Made by a program: the position numbers and the translations under genes | In this document: in pieces, positions 52,601-60,000 of the stretch | Position numbering within the stretch: the first letter of the stretch is position 1 | Layout: each line of letters opens with the position of its first letter | Assembly (NCBI GenBank): GCA_002633005.1 | Contig: NMRA01000389.1 | Coordinates: 140,041-200,040, forward strand | Source: Phoronis australis | Lineage: Eukaryota; Phoronida; Phoronidae | Reading direction: 5' to 3' | DNA: 60,000 nt | Notes under the pieces: model-generated | The model's input: only the letters and a program-made list of their open reading frames with translations | Told to the model about the DNA's origin: nothing | Database searches by the model: none

Positions 52601-55600
52601 GTTATTACGGCGAATACGGTACTCGTTTTGAATTTTGAGGGATGTATTGCTGTTGAGCATGTGATAATTTAGGTTTTCTTCCAATATCAACCAGGAATGC
52701 ATATTTGCAAATTTTGCGATAACCAGCACTGCCCGTCTCTAACTCAATTTTAAATTCTCTGGTGTTTCTTACTTTTGTACATGGCAATGTTTGAAAAAAT
52801 ATTTTCACCATTTATTGCACGCGCACTGTCCATAAATGAATGCTCTGTATTGTTCTTGTTATGATTTCTGCCAGCAGTTGCTTCATTTGGTCAGTCTAGT
52901 ATTTGAAATGTTAAATAGTACCAGGCAGTCATAAATCTGTCAAGAGTAAAAAAGTGAAGCCTTTGAAATACCTTAAAAACAGCCCCAACCATCAAACAGC
53001 TCCCTGTGGTAACATTGTAACAATGGAGTTATTTCAATAAATGCTTTCTAATGTGTCTGTTCATCATCCAAGTCCTAAATTCTCTTTACAGGTGAAGCTA
53101 GCCAATCAGGAGTGTGAATTGGTGACGTTGCTCAAGAAAATCCCTCTGGGACTAGCTGAACTCAATGTGATCAGAGATCGGGCTAAACAGCTGCGTGAGG
53201 GCAACCTTCGTACCAGAGGCGATGCTTTGCTACCACTGATGTTGGCCAGTTTTATCTTTGATTCGCTCTGTTTGCCAGGTGAGTGAAAAATTGGGGCTCT
53301 CTACTCATTCCAGTTCATTAATTACTAGGGAAAGAACAAATTTTGTAATATTGATTGTGAATTTTTCACCTTTGATTATTATTTCCTTTTGCTAGTCCGA
53401 CACGGTAATTTTTATGTTTCACAAATAGCAGTGTTCAACAAAAAATTATTGGTAACAGTTGTAAAAAATGATACAATCAAGACAATAAAAACTTATGAAA
53501 ATTTGATGCCAAATTTTGATAAAACTTATGATCATAGTGAAGAAGTAAAGACTGTTAAATTGTTGCTATGTTTGTTGTAGTGCTCTTTTCATGAAGGTTT
53601 TTAATGTGATGTTGGTTAAAATTAGCAGACTCAAGTAATTTTGTACCAAATTATAATATTATGTCGCATGATCCATGTTTCTGTCCAGCTATTCCAGTGA
53701 ATGGCAACAATGCGAGGCCTGCCAGTAGACAATCGTTACCTGCTTCAAACCGGATGCCAACGGATGAACAACTTGGTTTTGACGCAGCCGTGGCAGCGCT
53801 TGGTTTGAAGGCTAATGTGTCGGAGGCTGAGCACGCCCTGCTGTGTGAAGGCAACCGAAGGCAGCGAGGCGACCTGGCCATTGCTATGTTGGTGCAGTAC
53901 AAAGATGATCAAGAGAAACTAGATAAGGTATCTGTGCTGCGAAAGGAAGTGATTCCTTTCAAGGAAATAGGCTTACAGCTCACTCAATATGTAAAAATAT
54001 TATGAGCTCGGAATGAAGCAAATACTTTACACTTTGAATGTTAACAGCTTATGTGTCTTGTGTTTTCAAAAAATGTTCGTATTGACATATTTCAGTTTTG
54101 TTCTCACAAAATTTGCCTCAGGCATATTTTTAACAGCTTAAAGATGTTTTAGTGTCAAGTTCGGACGAGTTTGTCAAAATAGTGATGTTTCAAGAAACTA
54201 TCCATTTAATGTACAGCTCTAGGGTATTCATGAGTCAGATTACTAAACTGTTTCTTTTCTTCAGCTCATAACAAGTTGGATTGGTATGTTTCTGATCTCT
54301 GTAAATTGTATTTGTTTCATGATTAGTAGTATTGTAATTGGATGAATTTGTATCACAGCCTTACTGACGTATTTTCAGATACTGGATAAGTTACTAGACA
54401 AAGAAATTCACTCGCTGTACAAAGTTCCATCTCTTACTACCTACTTAAAGTCACCCAAACAGAAAATACAACCAGTAGAATGTGCCCAAAGCTCATCTGA
54501 TTGGTCAGCTTCAAGGAAACCATTCACCCGTCATGTTGCAGCCAACTTAGAATATTTAAATTTGGAGCAGCAAGTGAAAGCAGTGGACTTGAGTGGCGGG
54601 GCTAAACCAAAGGTCCTGTCATCTGAGAAGTACACGAGGTGTGTTGGTTGTTGGATATGTCCAAATATTGCTTGCAAGTTTTCAGGGTCTCAGCACCCAT
54701 TTTCAGGAAACAAATATAAAATAATGAGTTTTTTAGTGTGACTGAAACATGAGCTCTGTTATCTTCCTAAAATGCTATTTTGAGAACGCTGTAATTTCTG
54801 AGTCTGGGTGGAGAAGTGACGAACCAAAACGTGCTGTAAATAAGATAGAGTTTGGTGTAAACAGACCAATAGGTTTTAGAAATGGTTTGAGCACAGTTGT
54901 TTACCTGTACCTATGGCATGGTATGAAGTAATGATGGGCTACTTTTCCAGAGCGTCATCCAGTCTTAATTTACTTGAAGTCATAGGTATTGTGTATCTTG
55001 ACTTCAGAAAAGCTTTTGATACAGTTAGCATGCTCAAAAAATGGTGAACCAGAATCTAAGTATACAAACAGTAAATTAATCGTAATCTTACTTACATATT
55101 AGGGCCCAAATCCTGTTCATACAAGTACTTCTTGCCCCTGTTGGGTAAAAGTTGAATTGGTGCAAGGGTTTAACACAGATCCACTCTTGTTTTTAACATT
55201 TATAAATGATTTGTCGCAATCGGTAAAACATTCTGATTTTGTTCTCATCGCGGATAATACCACTCCTTGTGTAGCGCAAAACCATTTCTGTTGTCAAGCA
55301 AATGTCAGTGACTACATAACAAGCATTAAAGATTGGTTGACCTCCAACTGGTTGGTAGTTGACGTAGATAAGACCCAAGTCCAGGTTATGGGTTCTGCAC
55401 AAAAACTGAGTCACGTTAACATTGATATTTATGCAAAACTTGATAACAAGGTTGTTTAGTACACTCATTCTGCCATACTTCATTTATGAGGCAACAGTGT
55501 GGGAAACTTTCCCAATACTTGTTTCAATAGTGCAGCCCGTATTTTATTGGGAGCATGTTAGCAGTGTAGGTTGGTAGTATTTCTGTTAACGAGAAAGTGA

Positions 55601-58600
55601 TGAGTATTGCAGTGACGGCACTTAAGGGTCCACCTTTGTCTCACTCATTCAATAGTAATTGTTGATTGTAACTGGAAATATATAATGCGTTATTTTGTTA
55701 CTTACAGCCGTGACACAGATTCATCGGCTATGGAAGAGGAGGGTGACAGTTGTGACTACAAAGCCTGGGAAGCCAAGTTCAGGTGTACCAGCTTAAGAAA
55801 CCCAAAGAAACACTCCGTTGGTAGGTATTGTTACAGGGTGTGCTGAAGAACTAGTTGTCACCCCCGAGTAGTGTAGACACTAGACCTCATGTGAAGAACT
55901 CAATCATGGCAATTATTGGCCCACTTCCTCTGATGCTGTCATGTTGCATAGCTAGAAACCTGGACAAAGATTTTTAAAACCTTGTGAATTTTTTTTGTTT
56001 TGGATTTTATATAATTTTTAGAAGATTACACTGTTACTAATTGAAGTCGTACTATGTCTCCTGCTACCTGATGGGGGAAAGAGTGAGTGAGAACCCAATT
56101 GGAAACAAAGGCTGTGTTCCATAGATCCCACGACAGTAGCTTGCACTTGCGGTGAAATATCTTTGCTGGTGGAATGGACACAGTCAATTCTATACCATAA
56201 TTCAATATTCCAGCCTCACTGACCAATCACTTTGGTGGCCGCCATTTTGCTATGATAGCTTAGTAACCTGTGCATACTTGAGAAACACTCGCAAGGAACT
56301 TGGTTTGTGGAACACTAGCCTAGATAATTAGCTTTTAAGAAGGAACAATGTTCGTAACACCTAAGCATTTGAACCTGAGTGCAAGTGGAGTTTTGTGTTC
56401 AAATCTTTGATATATTTGGTCGCTTAATCTTCTCATGTGACTTCATTTTGTCTACATTGTACTAGACCAATCAGATGCTCATATCTGGACATGAAATCTG
56501 GTAAGAATTTGATTTCAAAAACATCAAAAATTTAATTATGTTTTCCTTTTTAAGGCATGGCCAGTATTGATAGCAGTGCCCCTGAAACAACATCCAGCGA
56601 CAACTCGCCCACTTTAGTTCGCCGCAACTGGTCCAAGATTCAAGGTCCTGGCAGTGATAGCGGAAGTAGTGGGAAAAGCAGTGATTCTGTGGGATCTAGT
56701 AGTTCTGGAGACAAGGGCACTAGGGCTAAAGTCAGGGATGGAGAAAGGTGGGTATGACTGTCTAGAAGTGACATAGGGCACCACAGTTGGCACAGGGACC
56801 TGCCAAAGATGTCATCTAGATTATAAAATATACTGGTGATCTCGATAAGGGCACTAAGGCTCGAGTCAGAAAATGACAAATGTTAAAATGTGGTTATCTC
56901 ATTACTTTTCACCATTTGTTTCCAAAGTTATATAACATTTTTATAGGCATTTGAGAATACTTTGTAAATTAGTATCCATTATTTTTGTTAGCTGCTTCCT
57001 TCATTAGACAAAGCAAAGATCGCCAGTCATTTTTTCATTTACTTTTGGGCAAACGCCTCTTACAGGGGTCCCGTATTTTGAGAACCAGTTCATTGCTTAT
57101 TATTCAGTGGAGAAACACTGGACCCCTATAAGTGACTATTACCAACTTCGATGCATAATGACAATTTCAATGCAATTTAAGAAGTGATACTTGAGGAAAT
57201 GCTCTAGAATTTTTATGCATGATGCATTTCTCAAAATGCCCATTTAGGTAAAAGCTAATTAAAGTCTTCTTGCCAGAAAGACTCTTCGTCATGTTTATAA
57301 TTTGAGGTTCCTGCAAAATGATGCAACTGTAAGCAATACTGCCACATGATGAGAACAAATTATTGAGTACTTCTGGAAATTCCCTGTATTTTCACAAGTT
57401 TTGATGTGTAATTTTGACTTTGAGTACTTTTTTTAAATGATTGATTATAACCATCATCTGGCACTGTCACATATTGGAAGTTCAGTCTTCACATGGATGT
57501 ACATTTTGCAAATTAAACATTGAAAACGAGTCAAGGTCCAAAGATAGCCAGTGCGCGCCTTGTGTTTGTTCCTTGCAACAAGCTCCTATAAAATGTGTCA
57601 GTCACGTGATCTAGGTTTCAATGTTGTCTTTAAAAGATTTATTAAAGATTATTCTGTAGTAAAGTCTTTTGAACACTTATGTTGAATGAGATTCTTACTA
57701 TTACTACAAGAACATTGGTGATTGTTTGTATGCTTTTCAGTCCTGTTGGTATGCAGCGGTTCAACCAACATGTCATGGTAGACACCAGAGGTGGGCTACC
57801 TGGGAAAACTCCTCGGTTTAAGGGTAAAAACCGTATGCCTACAGTACCGAATCAGCCAAGTGAAGCATCAGCCCACTTCATGTTTGAACTGGCCAAGACT
57901 GTGTTGGTGAAGGCAGGTGGAAGCAGCACTACGTCACTCTTCACCCAGCCCAATACAACCAGCAGCCACGTCACTTCTCACAGAGCATTACATTTGTGCG
58001 CCTTCCAAATAGGACTATATGCGTTAGGACTACACAACTGTGTGTCTGCCAACTGGCTGTCTAGGACTTACTCATCACACGTATCATGGATAACAGGTAA
58101 TTGTGAACAGCGGGATGTGATTGGATGAGATCTTTTGAAGACTGTTGGAAAACATAGTTCTTTGGTTACGTCAGCTGCTTGTCAACGAGAGCCAGGTATA
58201 AAATAATCTTTTCAAACTGTCGATGGCAAATATGAAAGTGCATGATCTTCATAATGCAGTAATACAAGAACATTAGGCTTCCACTCCACCGAAGACTAGA
58301 AATTTGAAAGTGTATCTTGTTATATAATTTTAGCATTGCTGACTGGGGAATAAAACACAAATACTAAACTATACATCATGAGTCTTTGCATTGCTGACTG
58401 GGGAATAAAACACAAATACTAAACTATACATCATGAGCCTTTGAACTAGCATAGGTTACAAAGTTGCATGTACCAGCTTTGTGTCTGTGTCTTTGATTTG
58501 CTTGTCATAACTCAGAGGGGAAGTTGATTGTTGTTTTTTGAATGTGGACTTTTGAGATTCAGGTATAGAACACGTAAGCTAATGAGTTTATGTGTTATTG

Positions 58601-59677
58601 CTATTCTAGGTCAAGCGATGGAAATAGGCAGTGCAGCAATTAATATACTGATTGATACATGGGAAGGTCATCTGACCCCTCCGGAGGTTGCATCGTTAGC
58701 TGATAGGGCCTCGAGAGGTCGCGACCCCAACATGGTGAGAGCTGCTGCTGAGCTGGCACTCTCCTGTTTGCCTCATGCTCATGCTCTGAATCCCAACGAG
58801 ATACAGCGAGCTCTCAACCAGTGTAAAGAGCAAAGCAGAGAGATGCTGGAGCGTGCCTGTTTGGCTGTGGAGACTGCTGCCAAGGATGGAGGAGTGTATC
58901 CTGAGGTTCTCTTCGAGGTTGCCCGTCGCTGGTATGAACTCTATGAAGAGGGACAGCAGAGTATGGAACACCATGATGGCAACAGTCCAAATGAGCTGGA
59001 GGCTGGGGCCCATGCTTTGGTACCTGTTGGCCCGCTGGCTGTTATGGATCAGGATTCTGTGCATGTGTTTACACAGGTCATGTCTCAACAGCCAACAGCA
59101 CTACCACCACCACCACCTATGGCTGTTCCTATATCGTACGCCATACCTCCTTTAGCCCAACCAGCCTATACTTTTAGCCCTTACGTGCAGCCGATTCCTA
59201 ATTACAACGGACAGTTCAGTCAACCACACCTACCTATCCCAACCATGTCACCCAACATACATACTTATGTTACCAATTACACCTACCCTAACCATCAGTC
59301 ATTCCAAGCTCACCCGTTTAACCAGGCACCCATTCAGAATGTCTATTCCAGTGTTCCTCCACCAGTCAGAGGACCAGCTCAGCCTCCTTACCATGTGCAG
59401 ACATTAAACAACCACGGCCTCAATCAACAGCCTGATGTCAATATGCAAGGGGCCATGAGTAGTAACCAGTCAGTTAATCCACCTTCTGTGACTCAGCCAG
59501 GTGTAGTTAGTAACACCCAGCATATGAACTACCTTCACGCAGCCTTCAGAGTGTGCATGCTCGCCATGGAGATGTTAGGCAGGCGTGTACATGATGACAG
59601 ACCACAGACCAAGTACGCTCGTAACCCACCTTATGGCGAAGACGTCAAATGGTCGCTGAAAGTAGCCATGAAGCTGG
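37431..59677 (+). CDS. ZSWIM8: ZSWIM8: SWIM zinc-finger substrate receptor of a Cullin-RING E3 ligase; 18 exons, 3' end beyond window
   Basis: Eighteen exons give 1578 residues with consistent phases: 37431-37614, 38430-38577, 39071-39165, 39487-39662, 40930-41037, 42151-42232, 45655-45775, 46499-46700, 47329-48216, 49380-49518, 49915-50090, 53092-53278, 53689-53927, 54379-54638, 55708-55820, 56555-56747, 57741-58096 and 58610-59677. The human protein is about 1.8 thousand residues, so roughly the last 250 are missing. The start MDFMFDWEVEGDRFSFEDSD, a SWIM motif (C179-x-C181-x6-C188-x-H190), RPLRGREPEG and PEVASLADRAS identify the family. A BC-box-like L66-x3-A70-x3-V74 and a Cul-box-like YPPVPEQL (87-94) precede SWIM. 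Known role of ZSWIM8/EBAX-1/Dora: ubiquitin-ligase receptor for misfolded guidance receptors and for AGO in target-directed microRNA decay. The 'could be something else' risk is low. Confidence 0.96.
38064..38205 (-). repeat. tRNA-derived SINE, copy 2
   Basis: B box GGTTCGATTCCC on the minus strand (38091-38102), near perfect. The rest matches 5467-5600. It lies in ZSWIM8 intron 1. Confidence 0.75.
38430..38577 (+). CDS. ZSWIM8: ZSWIM8 exon 2 (BC-box and Cul-box region)
   Basis: Residues 62-110. RLLELAAQAVASHIPFEVVE fits a BC-box with Ala in place of Cys. FYPPVPEQLQLR follows, then AFWSFPENEEDI. Acceptor TTGTAG, donor AG|GTAATG. Confidence 0.95.
39071..39165 (+). CDS. ZSWIM8: ZSWIM8 exon 3
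   Basis: Encodes RLYSCLANGSADEFQKGEHL and KAIKDPLQI. Acceptor TTTCAG, donor G|GTGAGT. Confidence 0.95.
39487..39662 (+). CDS. ZSWIM8: ZSWIM8 exon 4 (SWIM zinc finger)
   Basis: Residues 143-201. FHLSATVIPPQ leads to ITSCTCTCNPQASWCAHVVA, the CxC...CxH zinc ligands (Cys179, Cys181, Cys188, His190). Acceptor GTTACAG, donor CAG|GTATTT. Confidence 0.96.
39785..40167 (+). repeat. Dispersed repeat, family C copy 1
   Basis: Shares AAAAG-AAGGTACA, ACATGACCAAATTT, TTTTAT and the closing GCCAAATT...CATA-CCTTAA with 45920-46262. Both copies lie in ZSWIM8 introns. Non-coding. Confidence 0.55.
40168..40235 (+). repeat. Two-copy 34-bp tandem duplication
   Basis: TTTGATCAATGCTTTTACTT and the next 14 bases repeat immediately, with one deletion and one substitution. 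Confidence 0.9.
40353..40879 (+). repeat. Two-copy 266-bp tandem duplication in ZSWIM8 intron 4
   Basis: GTTTTGAAAAGGGGAGTGAT at 40353 restarts at 40619. Both copies run through GGTTCATGCACGGTGCTATT and GTGTTGTTAGTTTTCTAAAG to GAAACATTTTAG. Roughly 93-95% similar by eye. Copy 2 ends about 50 bp before exon 5. Confidence 0.9.
40930..41037 (+). CDS. ZSWIM8: ZSWIM8 exon 5
   Basis: Encodes HSSVCLRAPVSESLSRLHRD and QLQKFAQYLISELPQQ. Acceptor TTTTTAG, donor CAG|GTGACT, phase 0. Confidence 0.95.
41065..41313 (+). mobile_element. hAT-like MITE with terminal repeats CAGGGCTTGG
   Basis: CAGGGCTTGG (41065-41074) and CCAAGCCCTG (41304-41313) are perfect inverted ends. GATCAT flanks both sides as a likely target duplication. 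A second, older copy lies at 35200-35445 on the other strand. The translatable stretch inside is not conserved as protein and has no transposase motif. Confidence 0.75.
42151..42232 (+). CDS. ZSWIM8: ZSWIM8 exon 6
   Basis: Encodes ILPTAQRLLDELLSSQQSEI and NQQGGAP. Acceptor TTTTCAG, donor G|GTATGT. Confidence 0.95.
42719..43206 (+). repeat. Four tandem copies of a ~130-bp unit in ZSWIM8 intron 6
   Basis: CAGACCTGTTCAGCGGTTT recurs at about 42739, 42870, 42991 and 43121. Each copy is followed by GAACGAATGTCA, GACTGATGGTAAGG and ATACAATGAGAA words. Copies differ by small deletions, giving spacings of 131, 121 and 130. Confidence 0.93.
43745..43950 (+). repeat. Probable tRNA-derived SINE, different subfamily
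   Basis: GATCAAAAAGTCCTGAGTGC followed by AAACCCTGC resembles a tRNA variable loop and T arm. The body continues with CACCTAGATAGACGTGGGCA. No partner copy elsewhere in the window. Confidence 0.4.
44091..44180. repeat. Perfect 19-bp inverted repeat
   Basis: TATGTTATACAACATACAT (44091-44109) and its exact complement (44162-44180) flank 52 bp of AT-rich DNA. Each arm is itself largely palindromic (TATGTTATACAACATA). Either a tiny MITE or a cruciform-forming sequence. Confidence 0.85.
44830..45290 (+). repeat. Long non-coding interspersed repeat, copy 4
   Basis: Begins with the palindromic ATGCCCGCATACATATATGT GGGCAT. It continues with CATCCGCTGCTGTGTAG, TTCATGAAATTTG and TGCCCCCAAGTGGC (about 45031-45044), and ends in a GATGCACACGCTAGGCGC-like block. 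In ZSWIM8 intron 6. Confidence 0.65.
45655..45775 (+). CDS. ZSWIM8: ZSWIM8 exon 7
   Basis: Encodes DPTAGASAHEHTTWCLDEQA then NIKKTLVKFCVPAPIVF. Acceptor TTTTAG, donor AG|GTTTGT, phase 2. Confidence 0.94.
45920..46262 (+). repeat. Dispersed repeat, family C copy 2
   Basis: Partner of 39785-40167. The best blocks are AAAGAAAGGTACAATC, AATAACATGACCAAATTT and TAGCCAAATTCGG...CATAACCTTAAA. ZSWIM8 intron 7. Confidence 0.55.
46499..46700 (+). CDS. ZSWIM8: ZSWIM8 exon 8
   Basis: Encodes SDVNYLTSTAPPAAAEWQNL then RPLRGREPEGMWNLLSIVRE and MFKRSDSNAIPLLEILTDE, one of the best conserved stretches. Donor AAT|GTGAGT. Confidence 0.96.
46716..46970. repeat. Inverted pair related to dispersed family B
   Basis: CTGTCACATTAAACTTGTTC with CAGAACATTC (about 46733-46763) is the inverse of GAATGTGCTGAAAACTACCT and TGGTGTGACCAG (about 46933-46966). 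It probably forms one degenerate element starting just after ZSWIM8 exon 8. Confidence 0.45.
47329..48216 (+). CDS. ZSWIM8: ZSWIM8 exon 9 (long, variable second half)
   Basis: Residues 373-668. The first part aligns with the family (LLVWWFQTKISASHNSV, CDEIVTLWRLAALNPALSP). It passes into a Ser/Asp/Glu-rich, probably disordered stretch and ends DADYFASLRKIDNRHE. The frame stays open past the donor (GAG|GTAAAC) until a TGA at 48244, but the next exon shows that splicing is at 48216. Confidence 0.94.
49380..49518 (+). CDS. ZSWIM8: ZSWIM8 exon 10
   Basis: Encodes ILFARAESLHAHGYIRHACI then LAQQLAEEMLANPPDL, a helical repeat-like segment. Acceptor TTTTTCAG, donor G|GTACAT. Confidence 0.94.
49915..50090 (+). 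CDS. ZSWIM8: ZSWIM8 exon 11
   Basis: Starts with a Lys-rich patch (GKKKKTQ), then LAKAAFLCMVLLEDAECHHL and AFQMGMFGLEMPRQPACSKA. Acceptor TTTTAG, donor GAG|GTAGGT. Confidence 0.95.
50308..50560 (+). repeat. Long non-coding interspersed repeat, copy 5
   Basis: Starts with the hairpin TGCACCCACATATATGCGGG TGCA, then GTTGTATCTCCTGAACTCCT, TTTTCATGAAATTGG, TTGCTATGAACACGACGATG and GCGGTGCCACCAAGAG. The hairpin start is the clearest of the copies. ZSWIM8 intron 11. Confidence 0.7.
51221..52623. mobile_element. Non-autonomous DNA transposon, 1.4 kb, perfect 22-bp terminal repeats
   Basis: The left end (51221-51242) starts AGTACCGTATTCGCCGTAAT and the right end (52602-52623) is its exact complement over 22 bp. 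Next to both ends are (C)7-8-containing blocks resembling AAGCGCCCCCCC, so the inverted homology extends with gaps. If TA is the target duplication, the element starts at CCGTATTCG. The interior has no recognisable transposase; frames up to 70 codons look random. ZSWIM8 intron 11. Confidence 0.85.
53092..53278 (+). CDS. ZSWIM8: ZSWIM8 exon 12
   Basis: Encodes VKLANQECELVTLLKKIPLG through RTRGDALLPLMLASFIFDSL. Acceptor TTTACAG, donor G|GTGAGT. Confidence 0.95.
53689..53927 (+). CDS. ZSWIM8: ZSWIM8 exon 13
   Basis: Encodes AIPVNGNNARPASRQSL then DEQLGFDAAVAALGLKANVS and EAEHALLCEGNRRQRGDLAI. Acceptor GTCCAG, donor AAG|GTATCT. Confidence 0.95.
54379..54638 (+). CDS. ZSWIM8: ZSWIM8 exon 14 (diverged)
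   Basis: Starts ILDKLLDKEIHSLYKVPSLT, then a linker with little family similarity. Placed by the splice sites (TTTTCAG, AG|GTGTGT) and phase agreement with exon 15. Confidence 0.88.
54975..55610 (+). pseudogene. Decayed non-LTR retrotransposon reverse transcriptase fragment
   Basis: Conceptual pieces in plus-strand frames read VYLDFRKAFDTV, then PLLFLTFINDLSQS, then a catalytic region LIADNTT where YADDTT is usual, then W-x-NWLVVDVDKTQVQVMGS, then YEATVWETFP and AARILLGAC. The order fits the RT domain of Jockey/CR1/L2-type elements. Stops and frame changes interrupt it, and one catalytic Asp is changed. It lies in ZSWIM8 intron 14 in the same orientation as the gene. Confidence 0.75.
55708..55820 (+). 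CDS. ZSWIM8: ZSWIM8 exon 15
   Basis: Encodes SRDTDSSAMEEEGDSCDYKA and ends in the basic LRNPKKHSV. PKKKHTGMASIDSS in vertebrates supports the join to exon 16. Acceptor CTTACAG, donor G|GTAGGT. Confidence 0.88.
56555..56747 (+). CDS. ZSWIM8: ZSWIM8 exon 16 (Ser/Gly-rich)
   Basis: GMASIDSSAPETTSSDNSPT is almost as in vertebrates. A low-complexity SGSSGKSSDSVGSSSSGDKG-like run follows. Acceptor TTTAAG, donor AG|GTGGGT. Confidence 0.92.
57061..57131. repeat. 71-bp fold-back element with TA ends
   Basis: TACAGGGGTCC at the left and GGACCCCTATA at the right. The inner core GTATTTTGAGAACCAGTT is shared with 1-95 and 29509-29556. ZSWIM8 intron 16. Confidence 0.75.
57741..58096 (+). CDS. ZSWIM8: ZSWIM8 exon 17
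   Basis: VPNQPSEASAHFMFELAKTV, LHLCAFQIGLYALGLHNCVS and NWLSRTYSSHVSWITG are strongly conserved. The upstream part (SPVGMQRFNQHVMVDTRGGL) is specific to this lineage. Acceptor TTTTCAG, donor G|GTAATT. Confidence 0.95.
58333..58442 (+). repeat. Two-copy 55-bp tandem duplication
   Basis: GCATTGCTGACTGGGGAATA at 58333 restarts at 58388. The copies differ at about one base (GAGTC against GAGCC), so the duplication is recent or an assembly effect. ZSWIM8 intron 17. Confidence 0.95.
58610..59677 (+). CDS. ZSWIM8: ZSWIM8 exon 18 (last complete exon in window)
   Basis: Residues 1223-1578. The conserved start is GQAMEIGSAAINILIDTWEG, HLTPPEVASLADRASRGRDP, PHAHALNPNEIQRALNQCKE. A Pro/Gln/Asn/Tyr-rich low-complexity block of about 170 residues follows, then the conserved AAFRVCMLAMEMLGRR and DVKWSLKVAMKLG. 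The donor is G|GTGAGG at 59678; the frame past it is intronic. Confidence 0.94.
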
Positions 59678-60000
59678 GTGAGGCACAGCATTGCTACTTT
59701 TGTATATTAAGCATTTTGAAAAGTTTTCTCAAATTTTTCTGTCAGTTTCCATCGCAAAGTAATAAGTTATGTTGTTACATTTTTTCATGGTTGATTTTGT
59801 ACAATGGATATGATGTTATGTTCACGTTTTTCAAAATATTAGCATGGCAGTGTGACCACAACCAAAATTTGTTGCTATCTAAAAAAATGATGTTTTTTTC
59901 TGTTAAGCAATCACAGAGTATTCACCTGAAAGAAGTGAAGTTCTGGAGCCCGTTCCAAGAAAACTGACTTATCTAAGACCAATCTTAAATTTATGTCAAT

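Noticed and set aside
59678-59967. C-terminal extension of the ZSWIM8 frame past 59677
   Set aside because: It is hydrophobic, AT-rich read-through after a G|GTGAGG donor and has no family similarity.

Overview
The window is nuclear DNA of an animal, most likely an invertebrate bilaterian. Genes are split into many short exons with GT-AG introns. Introns and spacers are AT-rich and full of SINE-like, fold-back and terminal-inverted-repeat elements. The protein sequences are close to, but clearly different from, vertebrate orthologues. I cannot name the species. The family names below come from remembered protein families, not from a search. All exon borders were placed by eye from splice signals and checked by reading-frame phase.

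Layout: (1) 133-6058, minus strand: the first six coding exons of a carboxylesterase/cholinesterase-fold protein with a signal peptide. The nucleophile serine is replaced by glutamate, so it looks like a non-enzymatic cholinesterase-like adhesion molecule. Its 3' part lies beyond the left edge. (2) 6059-14351: about 8.3 kb of spacer with old repeats. (3) 14352-24981, plus strand: a complete EFA6/PSD gene, an ARF6 exchange factor with Sec7 and PH domains, with ten coding exons and 1039 residues. Its large first coding exon carries several S/T-x-I/L-P motifs typical of EB1 (microtubule plus-end) binders. One intron holds an 11-copy, 38-bp minisatellite that ends 14 bp before an exon. (4) 24982-32150: a gene-poor stretch containing the EFA6 3' end and several small TIR elements. 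(5) 32210-36676, minus strand: complete RPS14 (151 residues, four coding exons), with a likely 5' noncoding exon at about 37012-37041. (6) 37431-59677, plus strand: ZSWIM8 (SWIM zinc-finger substrate receptor of a Cullin-RING E3 ligase; EBAX-1/Dora). Eighteen exons encoding 1578 residues are present and the last part runs off the right edge.

The genes do not form a pathway. RPS14 and ZSWIM8 are head to head, with start codons 755 bp apart. They probably share a divergent housekeeping promoter with a 5'TOP-like start, a YY1-like core and ETS-like sites. EFA6 and RPS14 converge; the esterase-like gene and EFA6 diverge.

The repeats are a large part of the content. There is a long non-coding family made of degenerate sub-units that often end in a CCCCCTAGTGGC-like block, resembling a CTCF core on the other strand. 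There is also a family of about 70-115 bp fold-back elements built around a shared TTTTGAGAACCAG core, plus tRNA-derived SINEs, a hAT-like MITE, a 1.4-kb element with perfect 22-bp terminal repeats, and a decayed non-LTR reverse transcriptase.
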